This document shows positions 9,500-17,584 of a stretch of 41,070 nt of DNA, piece by piece. The position numbers and the translations under genes were made by a program. Source of the stretch: DATKYK01 sp034430255 (GTDB lineage: Bacteria; Chloroflexota; Dehalococcoidia; E44-bin15). The notes under the pieces are model-generated. The model was not told where the DNA came from. It saw nothing but the letters and a program-made list of their open reading frames with translations, and ran no database searches. Where the stretch lies: positions 1-41,070 of the forward strand of contig DAOUEU010000048.1 of assembly GCA_034430255.1 (NCBI GenBank), given 5' to 3'. Positions within the stretch are counted from its first letter, which is position 1. The number at the start of each line of letters is the position of its first letter.

Positions 9500-10383
9500 C
9501 AGCCTGCCTCCTCCGCCGCCAGCCTGCCCGACCTGATTAGCAGTATTAGAAGCAGTACTACCAGGGCGATAACGTCCTTATATGCCGAGGTAAATGGGCC
9601 CCAGTCGAGTCCCACCGCCAGGGACTCAATGATTCCCAGCATAATGCCCCCGATAACCGCTGCAACGGGGCTCTTGAAGCCGCCGATGGATGCTGCCACA
9701 AAACCCTTGAGCCCCAGCATGACACCTACGTTGTATGAGGTAAGGGTGAGCGGTGCCATAACCACACCGCCGATACCGCCAAGGGCTGCCGCTATGGCGA
9801 AGGCGATGAGAGCCATTGCTCTGGTATTGATTCCCACCAGGCCCGAGGCCCTTGGGTTTATGGCACATGCCTTAAGCGCCTTACCCACCATTGTACGGGT
9901 AAGGAAGAGGTGTAGCAGAATGGTCACTACCAGCGTGGTGCCGATTATCCACAGTGCCTGGGGGTGAATGTAGGCCCCCAGGAAGGATATGGATTCATCC
10001 CCGGTGAAGTAGGGGGGGCGTACGAAGTCCACTCCCCATAGCACCGCGGCGATTCCGCGGATAAAGATAGCGACTCCGATGGTGATGATAATGAGGCTGA
10101 TAACCGAAGCCTTCCTGGCGGTGCGGATGGCGAGCAGATACATAATGGCGCCAACCGCCGCAGCGATAAACACCGAGAGGAGCAGGGCGGGAACAAGGGG
10201 AATGCCGGTGGAGCAGGCGAGTGTAAATGATAGCATGCCCCCGATCATTACAAATTCGCCCTGGGCGAAGTTAATGATGCGGGTTACGGCATAGATAATG
10301 GTAAAACCCAACCCTATCAGGGCGTAGATGCTGCCCTGGGTAAGACCGGATACGAGGTACTGAAGGAACTGGTCTGCTGACAT
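9499..10383 (-). CDS. livH: Branched-chain amino acid ABC transporter, permease LivH
   Basis: 294 residues, about eight membrane segments. The N-terminal GSIYALIGLGFTIIYAV and INFAQGEFVMIGG are diagnostic of LivH permeases, and ACAINPRASGLVGINT is the ATPase-contact loop. An AGGGAG site precedes the ATG by about nine bases. It lies 94 bases downstream of livK, and a strong 12-bp hairpin fills the gap, which could set a lower level for the permease genes than for the binding protein. Confidence 0.93.
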   Translation of the reverse strand: MSADQFLQYLVSGLTQGSIYALIGLGFTIIYAVTRIINFAQGEFVMIGGMLSFTLACSTGIPLVPALLLSVFIAAAVGAIMYLLAIRTARKASVISLIIITIGVAIFIRGIAAVLWGVDFVRPPYFTGDESISFLGAYIHPQALWIIGTTLVVTILLHLFLTRTMVGKALKACAINPRASGLVGINTRAMALIAFAIAAALGGIGGVVMAPLTLTSYNVGVMLGLKGFVAASIGGFKSPVAAVIGGIMLGIIESLAVGLDWGPFTSAYKDVIALVVLLLILLIRSGRLAAEEAG

Positions 10384-10415
10384 ACATCAGATCTCCCTGC
10401 GGTATTACCAGACGA

Positions 10416-10444
10416 CAAGGGGGAAAGTGCAGCTTTCCCCCTTG
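10416..10444 (-). terminator. 12-bp perfect stem-loop between livK and livH
   Basis: Bases 10416-10427 (CAAGGGGGAAAG) pair perfectly with 10433-10444 around a five-base loop. In the direction of transcription (minus) no T-run follows, so this is less likely a full terminator than a partial attenuator or an RNA-stabilising end for the livK message. Binding-protein genes in such operons are often expressed in excess of the permease genes through this kind of element. Confidence 0.7.
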
Positions 10445-10477
10445 CTCACATCCAGAGTCTATCAGACAGTCGGTTTT

Positions 10478-11677
10478 TTACTTGAGCCAGGTCCACTCCC
10501 CATCGACGATCTCGTACATGACCAGAGAGCCTGGGGCCATTCCCAGATGGTTGGTCGGCGACATGGTGAATACACCGCTGACGCCGACGAAATTGGTAAT
10601 CCCCTCCAGTCCATCTCGGACCGCAGCCCTGGCCTCTGAGAGGGTTATGCCATTATCGATTCCCTCCAGCGCCATAACTACCATTTTTAAGGAGTCGTAG
10701 GCATGTCCGCCGAAGGTATTGATCGTGCCATTGCCGTAGAGTGCCTCGTAGTCATCCCGGTATTCTATTAGGACTTCCTTCTGAGGGTCGCTGTCTGGAA
10801 GTTCGTCAACGATTAGCAGCTTACCGGCGGGGAAGATGACCCCGTTGGCGGCATCCCCTGCCGCATCAATAAACGCCTGGTTGGCAATACCATGGCTGCA
10901 ATACAGGGGGATAGCCATCTGTAGCGTCTGCATGTCCTTGGCAACTGCGGCGGATTCCTTGTCGGTAGCCCAGCATACTACCGCTTCCGCATCGGTACCC
11001 CCAATATGGGTTAGCTGCGACTGCATGCTGGTGTCGCCCTCGGCAAATGTTTTGTCATCCACAACAGTGAGCCCGTAGTCGGGAGCATCAGCTATGAGGA
11101 TGCCCCTACCGGTAGTTCCATACCCGGAGGTGGCGGTTATGAGGGCTATCTTGGTTATATTTGCTTTTTCCTCGAGATAGGTGTAGATTTCGGTGATCGC
11201 CTCTTTATCGGACTGCGGGGTCTTGAATATCCAGTAGCGATCCTCCACCGGTTGCACAATGCCGATGGTGGCAGCGCAGGAAACCAGTGGGATCTCTGCC
11301 GTGGTCACTGTGTCGATTATGGCCAGGCTATTCCCGCTGGTGGTGGGCCCAATTATGGCCAGCACCTCGTCCTGCTCAATAAGCTTACTCGCCAGTGTGA
11401 CGCACTTTTCGGTATTGGTCTCGTCGTTGTAGACAATTACCTCCAGGGTGTGTCCGTTGATTCCACCCGCATCATTGATCTGGTCCACCATCATATTTAC
11501 CGTGTTCTCTTCAGGTACGCCGAGATTTGATGCAGCACCGGTAGTAGAGAACAAGGCGCCTACATAGTATATACTTCCTTCTTCTATTATTGTTTCAGGC
11601 GCGCAAGCGGTTACTCCAACAGCAACCAGTGCTAGCATCAGGGTTAGGGTTGCCGACCACTTCATGTACTTCTTCAA
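10478..11677 (-). CDS. livK: Branched-chain amino acid-binding lipoprotein LivK
   Basis: 399 residues with a TTG start (11677) placed eight bases after an AGGAGG site; the next Met is at residue 5, too far from that site. A lipoprotein signal covers residues 1-24 with lipobox VTAC and Cys25 as the lipidated residue. The mature part is a two-lobed periplasmic-binding protein fold of the leucine/Ile/Val class (YYVGALFSTTGAASNLG at the start, IIGPTTSGNSLA in lobe one). It captures amino acids outside the membrane for LivHMGF, encoded immediately downstream. Confidence 0.93.
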   Translation of the reverse strand: MKKYMKWSATLTLMLALVAVGVTACAPETIIEEGSIYYVGALFSTTGAASNLGVPEENTVNMMVDQINDAGGINGHTLEVIVYNDETNTEKCVTLASKLIEQDEVLAIIGPTTSGNSLAIIDTVTTAEIPLVSCAATIGIVQPVEDRYWIFKTPQSDKEAITEIYTYLEEKANITKIALITATSGYGTTGRGILIADAPDYGLTVVDDKTFAEGDTSMQSQLTHIGGTDAEAVVCWATDKESAAVAKDMQTLQMAIPLYCSHGIANQAFIDAAGDAANGVIFPAGKLLIVDELPDSDPQKEVLIEYRDDYEALYGNGTINTFGGHAYDSLKMVVMALEGIDNGITLSEARAAVRDGLEGITNFVGVSGVFTMSPTNHLGMAPGSLVMYEIVDGEWTWLK

Positions 11678-11779
11678 TTGCTTTCCCTCCTTTCTTGGGT
11701 TGCCTAAAATATATCGGACTGTTCATTCTTTGCATGTCCATTACATGGCATCCCCCCTTCCTGCTGCAATTTCGCAGAG

Positions 11780-11808
11780 AGTATAGCACACAAAAACGGG
11801 GTGTGCAA
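11780..11808 (-). promoter_or_regulatory. Candidate sigma-70 promoter for livK
   Basis: Read on the minus strand: TTGCAC (11803-11808), a 17-base spacer, then TATACT (11780-11785). This predicts transcription starting about 11773 and a leader of roughly 95 bases before the livK TTG. The block lies in the 259-base gap between livK and the upstream iron-sulfur gene, suggesting that the liv genes can be transcribed separately from that gene. Confidence 0.55.
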
Positions 11809-11936
11809 TATTTACGTTGCGCGGTGTCCAGGACATCAGCACTAAATAAGCTGCGGAAATTATTGCAGACCCACGCCTGAGTCTCGTAATCACGATATGG
11901 GCGGCTATCGCCAAAGGCAGGAGCTACTGTGGCGTG

Positions 11937-13133
11937 CTATGTATTGACCCAGCTCCTCCTGGGTGAAACCATCCGGGGCAGGCTAAAGGTCATGTACCTT
12001 ATCATCTGGCTGGCCCGCTCCGGGTGTCTCAACGCTGGCTGCTCCCCGATAGCCATCTGTGTTAGGTCGAGTATGTGATACACAGGAGGGGCCATAGGAT
12101 AGAGCTTCCGCGCCACCGATAGGTACAGTTGACAGACGCTGCAATATGTGACCACCATATTTGCCCCGGTTTTTCTGGCCTCGCCCAGCCTTCTTAGAGA
12201 CCAGGCAATAATATCTATGGGGCTGTAGCGGCCGGCCCCGTTGCCAAAGCCACAGCACAGCGCCAGCTCCCGGTTGTGCTCCATCTCAATCACGCTATAC
12301 CCCAGCTCTTCAAGCAAGCGGCGCGGCATATCCATGAATTGTGGGCCCAGGGTCTTGGCGTGGCATGGGTCCTGCACGGTGACCGTTCCTTCTGCGTGCT
12401 GACTGATCTTTATCTCCCCCCGCTCTATCTTCTGCCACAGGTAGTCCAGCAGGTAGACCTTTTCGAAGTCGAAGCTCACCCCAAAATATTGAGGTAGCAG
12501 GTTTTGCATCATGTTGTAGCCGGCGATGCAGAAGTAGACCACCCTCTTCAGGTTCAAGTCCCGGTATCGCTCTTCGAGGTAGTGCGCCTGTCTCTCGGCC
12601 TTATCCAGGATGCCCATTCTAAAGTAGACCTCTCCGCAGCACAGGTCAGGGGCGGTGAAAATTGGAAGGTCGGAAAATAGGGAGCTGAAAGTATAGTATG
12701 GCGCCATCTTAAGGTTGCATCCGGCGAAGAGCGCCTGCGGCTTCGAGGCCAGCTCGGGGCGGGAGAGGTCGTGCCACTCCCGGAGCGCTCTCTGCTCATC
12801 GGGGCGTGCCTTTTGCATCAGTACCTGGAAAAAATTACCTGGCGAAAGGGGCAGGGCCATAAAACCCCTCTGGGGCAGACCCTTCCTCTGGTATCGCTCA
12901 AACCAGCGGAACAGTATGAGTCCGTAGGGATTGGCCCCTTTGGTGCAGATATGATTACAGGCAAAACAGGTGGAGCAGTGGTCGAGAACAACCCTGCTCT
13001 CCTTACCGTCGATCAGGTGACCGATCTCTCGCTGCGCCTCGGCCTCACTCAGATCGATAACCGGGCATTTTACCAGGCAGTCGCCACAGCGGTCGCATGC
13101 CTCCTCATTGAAGAAATCCTTTAGCTCAGCCAT
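11937..13133 (-). CDS. HdrD/GlpC-like iron-sulfur oxidoreductase (paralog A)
   Basis: 398 residues. Two ferredoxin-type clusters are at the N-terminus (C13, C16, C19, C23 and C53, C56, C59, C63). Two cysteine-rich CCG-type domains follow: C139, C165-C166, C202, and C257, C293-C294, C331, C334. Such proteins pass electrons between ferredoxin-like donors and quinone, flavoprotein or heterodisulfide partners. The second CCG domain is complete, but the first ends FCIAG with Gly205 where the family has a second Cys, so it may not bind the usual cluster. No membrane segment is present. It is 133 bases downstream of a paralog with the same architecture. The partner enzyme is unknown. Confidence 0.85.
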   Translation of the reverse strand: MAELKDFFNEEACDRCGDCLVKCPVIDLSEAEAQREIGHLIDGKESRVVLDHCSTCFACNHICTKGANPYGLILFRWFERYQRKGLPQRGFMALPLSPGNFFQVLMQKARPDEQRALREWHDLSRPELASKPQALFAGCNLKMAPYYTFSSLFSDLPIFTAPDLCCGEVYFRMGILDKAERQAHYLEERYRDLNLKRVVYFCIAGYNMMQNLLPQYFGVSFDFEKVYLLDYLWQKIERGEIKISQHAEGTVTVQDPCHAKTLGPQFMDMPRRLLEELGYSVIEMEHNRELALCCGFGNGAGRYSPIDIIAWSLRRLGEARKTGANMVVTYCSVCQLYLSVARKLYPMAPPVYHILDLTQMAIGEQPALRHPERASQMIRYMTFSLPRMVSPRRSWVNT

Positions 13134-13266
13134 CGCTCTTCACCCCCTTCGCATTAGTTTTGGTTACCATTTGTTGTCTGCATTTATTATTAAGAGATTA
13201 CTGAAGATGCCTTCTTGGAACGGTGAAATCCGTATTTGGATTCATGCGATGCTACGTACATAAATG

Positions 13267-14460
13267 CTAGGGTAGGTCCTTCATATAAAATCGCTTCCTT
13301 AAGAACACCTTGGGGAACTGGTTGATTACGACTCCTTTGAACATCGAGCGCGACCTCGCCTTATGGCGCCTTGCCGGCACTTCGCCGGTTGCAATCTGGA
13401 GCAGCTCGAGTATATGGTAGACCGGTATCCGGTTGGGATAGACGATTTGCCCCACGGTAAGCATCTGGAGGCAGCCGGCACAGTAAACCGCCAGAGCCTG
13501 CGCCTTTGTCTTCCTGGCGAGCCGCAGCGTCCTTATGGTGGCCAGGGTGATGTTCCAGGGATGGTAGCTTGAAGAGTAGCTGAACCCGCCCCCGATACCG
13601 CAGCATAGCGCTTGCTCACGACAGAGGTCTTCTTCCTTAACGGTGGCTCCGGCCTTTTCCAATAGCCTTCTGGGGACATCCATATACTCGTCCCCGAAGA
13701 GTTTGCCGTAGCAGGACTCCTGGATAGTAACGGTCATGTTTAGCGGCCTCGCGATCTCAATTTCACCCCTCTCTATCCGCTCCAAGAGCCAGGGCAGCAT
13801 GGGCCGAACCTCGAAATCGAGCTTCAGGCCGAACTTGGGCAGCACGTTGGTAAACATGTTATAACCGGCGGTGCAGGGAATGACCATCTTCTTAAAACCG
13901 AGCTTTTGGTGCCAGTCCTCCAGACGCTTGGCTGCCCTCTCCACCATCTCGTACTGCCCGGTGCGGTAGTAGGTCTCGCCACAGCATAGCTTCAGTGACC
14001 CCCGGATATTCATGCCGTCGAGGAGCCTGGTCTGGGTAAGGTAGGGAACGGTAATCACATTGCAGCCGGGGTAGAACACCTCATCGCAGGGCGAGCTATC
14101 CTCCCAGGACTCGACCAGCGCCTTCTCGTCCCGGGGAAGCCGATCTAGGACGTAGGTTCTAAAGTTGAGCTTGCTATCTGGGGTGTAGTATAGGGCCCTT
14201 ATGGGAAGGCCCCGGCGCACCGATTTCTCGTGCCAGACATCGAGGATTGCCTGAGTGGGATTTAAACCCTCGGGGCAGATGAGGTTACAGGCGAAGCAAC
14301 TGGTACATTTCTGCAGCACGTGCTCTGTATCCTGACCGCTGGTGAGCCGTACTATCTCAGCCTTGGCCACCTCCAGGGGCAGGTGCATCACCGGGCACTG
14401 GTGAAAACACTCACCGCATAGGGTGCATTCCTCGGCATTGAATCTATCGAAAAGGTCCAT
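13267..14460 (-). CDS. HdrD/GlpC-like iron-sulfur oxidoreductase (paralog B)
   Basis: 397 residues, the same plan as the gene downstream of it. Ferredoxin clusters are C12, C15, C18, C22 and C52, C55, C58, C62. The first CCG domain has C133, C159-C160 and C196; the second has C250, C286-C287, C327 and C330. As in paralog A, the first domain ends in CxxG (C196, G199), not CxxC. The two proteins are clearly related throughout, so the pair arose by duplication and may work as a heterodimer. An electron-transfer role is well supported; donor and acceptor are not known. The FAD oxidoreductases encoded upstream are possible partners. Confidence 0.85.
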   Translation of the reverse strand: MDLFDRFNAEECTLCGECFHQCPVMHLPLEVAKAEIVRLTSGQDTEHVLQKCTSCFACNLICPEGLNPTQAILDVWHEKSVRRGLPIRALYYTPDSKLNFRTYVLDRLPRDEKALVESWEDSSPCDEVFYPGCNVITVPYLTQTRLLDGMNIRGSLKLCCGETYYRTGQYEMVERAAKRLEDWHQKLGFKKMVIPCTAGYNMFTNVLPKFGLKLDFEVRPMLPWLLERIERGEIEIARPLNMTVTIQESCYGKLFGDEYMDVPRRLLEKAGATVKEEDLCREQALCCGIGGGFSYSSSYHPWNITLATIRTLRLARKTKAQALAVYCAGCLQMLTVGQIVYPNRIPVYHILELLQIATGEVPARRHKARSRSMFKGVVINQFPKVFLRKRFYMKDLP

Positions 14461-14614
14461 AGAGAAACCCTCTCTGGCTCTAACCTGCCTGCATATTATG
14501 CCACATATCCAGCTTGTTGATGGTGTGGCGTTAGAGGGGCAATAATATCGTCCTTAGCTCATTATTCTCCCGGTTGATTCAAGCCTACCCGGATCCGCCT
14601 TACCGGACAGCTCC

Positions 14615-15316
14615 TCAGGATAGCTTCATTAGTCTCTTTAGCTGAGCGACCGCCTGCGGCAATACCTCCCCTGTTGCCTCCTCAAACCGCGTGTGGACGA
14701 CCCGGTCGAACGGGGTTTCACCCCGGTTTATGATGACCAGCCTTGCTCCCGATTCGAGAGCCACTCTGGGCATGTCGGCAGCAGGTGTGACCACCAGGCT
14801 GGAGCCAGCGACCACAAAGAGGTCGCAGCTTCGTGAGTGCGAGTAAGAATCCTCCAGCTCCCTCTGGGGCAGAGACTGGCCAAAGTCGACCACGCTGGAT
14901 GCCAGCTTGCCCCCGCAGGAGCACCTATCCAGTTCAAGAGATCTGTCCACTTGGGCCTGGCAGCGACTGCAGCGCAGCTTGCTCACGTTACCGTGCAGCT
15001 CTGCCAGCAGTTCAGGCCGTATCCCTGAGCTCAGGTGGAGGTTATCTATGTTCTGCGAGATGAGGAAGCTCAGCTTGCCCATTTTCTGGAGCTCAAGGAT
15101 AGCTATATGTCCCTCATTGGGAGCGGCCGAAGAGAAATCCCTGGTTTTTGTAGGGAGCCCTTTTGCCTGCCGGGTCCATATGCCGTCTGGTCCGCGGAAG
15201 TCGGGCAAGCCCGACTCCGTGCTGCACCCGGCACCGGTAAAGACCACCAGGTGTTCTGCCTCGAACATCCACCGGGCCAGTGTCTTGATTCGCTGGTCTA
15301 AGTCCGACGATACCAT
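14615..15316 (-). CDS. NAD-dependent protein deacylase of the Sir2 family
   Basis: 233 residues. The NAD-binding GAGCSTESGLPDFRGPDGIW begins at residue 28, QNID is at 88-91, and the catalytic His is in ELHGN (H108). A zinc site is formed by C116, C119, C132 and C134, and the late GSSLVVTPAADMP closes the Rossmann fold. The FRGPDGIWT form is nearer the SIRT6/SIRT7 type than the SPGGLW form common in bacterial CobB. It is cytoplasmic and would remove acyl groups from lysines, for instance on CoA-ligase or other metabolic enzymes. Only a weak ribosome site, placed very close to the ATG, is visible. Confidence 0.9.
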   Translation of the reverse strand: MVSSDLDQRIKTLARWMFEAEHLVVFTGAGCSTESGLPDFRGPDGIWTRQAKGLPTKTRDFSSAAPNEGHIAILELQKMGKLSFLISQNIDNLHLSSGIRPELLAELHGNVSKLRCSRCQAQVDRSLELDRCSCGGKLASSVVDFGQSLPQRELEDSYSHSRSCDLFVVAGSSLVVTPAADMPRVALESGARLVIINRGETPFDRVVHTRFEEATGEVLPQAVAQLKRLMKLS

Positions 15317-15376
15317 ATCCTTCCAGCACTAATATGGGAGCCTGGGGAGCAGCCGGGGTATCCCACTGGTTGCTTC

Positions 15377-15928
15377 TCACTCCTCTATTGAGAACTGCCA
15401 GCGGCAGCATATGCTTTTCCCGTATGTCTCGGGGGGCAGCTCAATGGGGACGACCTTGCCATTGGGGTTGAAGCACTGGATCATGATTTGAAAAAGCTTC
15501 GGGTCCACCTGCCGGCAGATGACATTCTCCCTTCCTGAGCCCTCCCGTTTTAACGCCTCTAGAGTGGGACATTTAAGCACGGTGAAGTTCAGCCTGTTTT
15601 CACCCTCGCGGGTGAGCCTGTATTCCAGGTTGGCGAACCAGGGCGAGAATCCCAGGGCGGTGGCGAAGGCTTCCAGGTCACTACCCTTTATGTTCCGGAG
15701 CGGCATCAGCCTTTTGAGCTCGTATGGGGTGTATTTCTCCCATACCCAGATATCACAAGCGGTAGCGGTATCCTCGTCCACTTTTTCCCTGACTGCCAGA
15801 TACCAGAAGGCATCCACCGCCAGGAACAATTTGGAATACAATCGGATGAGATCAACTAGCTCTGCTTTGGAGAGTTCCTCTAGTTGTGCCTTGGATTCTA
15901 CTGGCCGTACGCCTTTTTCTTCCTTCAT
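15377..15928 (-). CDS. Conserved protein of unknown function (possibly DUF6125-like)
   Basis: 183 residues, soluble, no signal. The N-terminal half is helical and acidic (LEELSKAELVDLIRLYSKLF). The C-terminal half carries Cys residues at intervals: LKCPTLEAL, VICRQVD, MIQCF and SICCRW. This resembles a family of small uncharacterised proteins related to L-2-amino-thiazoline-4-carboxylate hydrolase folds (I recall DUF6125, not verified). It starts 10 bases after the FAD oxidoreductase stop and no good ribosome site is seen, so it is probably translationally coupled to that gene. No function is claimed. Confidence 0.7.
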   Translation of the reverse strand: MKEEKGVRPVESKAQLEELSKAELVDLIRLYSKLFLAVDAFWYLAVREKVDEDTATACDIWVWEKYTPYELKRLMPLRNIKGSDLEAFATALGFSPWFANLEYRLTREGENRLNFTVLKCPTLEALKREGSGRENVICRQVDPKLFQIMIQCFNPNGKVVPIELPPETYGKSICCRWQFSIEE

Positions 15929-15938
15929 AACTACTTCA

Positions 15939-17498
15939 TTACTTCCAGTTCTTCAGCACCTCGCGGGCGCTATTGTAACCTGGCACGGCCGTCACCCCCG
16001 GGCCGGGATGGCAGGCTGAGCCACAGAGATAAAGGTTTTCCACCGGTGTTTTGTATCCTGACCACCCTACAACTGGCCTGAAGTCAAACATCTGGCCGGG
16101 GAGAAGCAGGCCGTGAGCATAATCCCCCCTGGTAATGCCGCACATCTTCTCAAAATGCATCGAGGTGAAGGCTATCCGGTCCACGATGGCGTCCTTTAGA
16201 TTCGGTGCATATTCGCTCATCTTGTCTATCATTTTGTTGGTAACTTCTTCTTTCTTCCGGTCATGCTCATCTCCCGGGGGCAGGATGGGGAAATAGAATG
16301 AAAAGAAGGTAATTGTGTGATATCCCGCTGGCGCCATGCTATCGTCCCAGATACTGGGGATATAGTAAGCAAACATCGGGTCTTCCGGTATTTTCCCCCA
16401 TTTAATCGCGTCTGTACAGTGCTGGTAGTGCTCCGGGCCGCGGGTATAGCTCATAAGCCACCTTATATTGTCCTCGTTGACAAAGGCAAGGTCCCCGGCG
16501 AATTCAGGTAGCTCTTTCAGAGTACAATGAACCTGTATGAACGGAGTACCGTACTTTATCCCCTTGACCATGCGGACGAAATAAGAGGGCAGGTTGTCCT
16601 CCCCAACCAGGCCTATGAAGCTGGCGTAGGCATCGAGATTAGAAAGTACCACCTTGGAGGTTATCCTTTCACCGTTACTGAGCTCTACCCCCACAGCCTT
16701 TCCGTTTTCTGCCAGGATCCTCCTGACCTTGGCATTTAGCCTGACCTCACCGCCTTTTTCCTCAAAGGACCTCTTCAGGGCTTCGGAGACCATACCCATG
16801 CCGCCCCTGGCCAGCTTGTAGAACTGTCCAATGCCAGCAGGAACGAGGTGGTAGGCCAGGGAAAAGGCGGTCCCCGGTTCGTAGGGGCCCAGGGAAATTG
16901 CATCGGTGGACATCCCGGCAAACATAGACTTAATCAGCTTGTGCTTCTGCGGGTCGGGGAAAAACTCATCGACTATATCCATGGTGCTGGCATAGAAGCA
17001 CTTTCTCAGGGCGTCTTTAACCTCGGGGCTGGGAGCGGCCTCGATTATAGCGCCTATGGAGGGTGGTGGATCGAAGCGCGCTGCATTCCACGCCTCGGCG
17101 AAGGGACGGCAGAATTCAAGCACGCCCATCATCCCCTCCAAAGCGCCTTCGCCATGGTCCTTTTGCAGATGATTAATAAGTTTGCCCGGGTCGTTATAAA
17201 GGACAAACGGGTTTTCGTCAGGTACGCCGAAGTTACAAAAAGAGGTTGTGGGCTCGATAACCTCAAGGCCGTACTTTTCTAGCTCCAGGACATCCATTAT
17301 TTGCTGGCTGAAAACCATGAACGCCCAGGCGCCGACATTGTGCCTGAAACCCTTAATAACCTCTCTGGTGGCTGCCATTCCACCCACGTATCCATTCTTT
17401 TCCACGTCCAGCACCTTCAAACCCTCTTTGGCCAGAATGGTGGCAGCGGCAAGGCCATTGTGTCCCGCTCCTACAACGATCGCATCGTAATCAGCCAT
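15939..17498 (-). CDS. CrtI/CrtO-like FAD-dependent oxidoreductase (divergent copy)
   Basis: 519 residues from the ATG at 17498, which has GGGAG seven bases upstream; a Met nine residues earlier is less likely. The dinucleotide fold GAGHNG is at 10-15, and the C-terminal FAD motif is GSACHPGPGVTAVPG. It belongs to the phytoene desaturase / retinol saturase superfamily, which desaturates or reduces isoprenoid or polyene chains. It is clearly more distant from the next two genes than they are from each other. No carotenoid synthase or cyclase is nearby, so a carotenoid role is doubtful; reduction of another hydrophobic, unsaturated substrate is an alternative. Confidence 0.82.
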   Translation of the reverse strand: MADYDAIVVGAGHNGLAAATILAKEGLKVLDVEKNGYVGGMAATREVIKGFRHNVGAWAFMVFSQQIMDVLELEKYGLEVIEPTTSFCNFGVPDENPFVLYNDPGKLINHLQKDHGEGALEGMMGVLEFCRPFAEAWNAARFDPPPSIGAIIEAAPSPEVKDALRKCFYASTMDIVDEFFPDPQKHKLIKSMFAGMSTDAISLGPYEPGTAFSLAYHLVPAGIGQFYKLARGGMGMVSEALKRSFEEKGGEVRLNAKVRRILAENGKAVGVELSNGERITSKVVLSNLDAYASFIGLVGEDNLPSYFVRMVKGIKYGTPFIQVHCTLKELPEFAGDLAFVNEDNIRWLMSYTRGPEHYQHCTDAIKWGKIPEDPMFAYYIPSIWDDSMAPAGYHTITFFSFYFPILPPGDEHDRKKEEVTNKMIDKMSEYAPNLKDAIVDRIAFTSMHFEKMCGITRGDYAHGLLLPGQMFDFRPVVGWSGYKTPVENLYLCGSACHPGPGVTAVPGYNSAREVLKNWK

Positions 17499-17584
17499 TT
17501 CAAAGCTCCCTTCGCTTGTCGGCATCCGGTGACCAACGCACCCGACGTTTTAATGCCGGAAAAGCAATATTGTTAAAAAGAACG

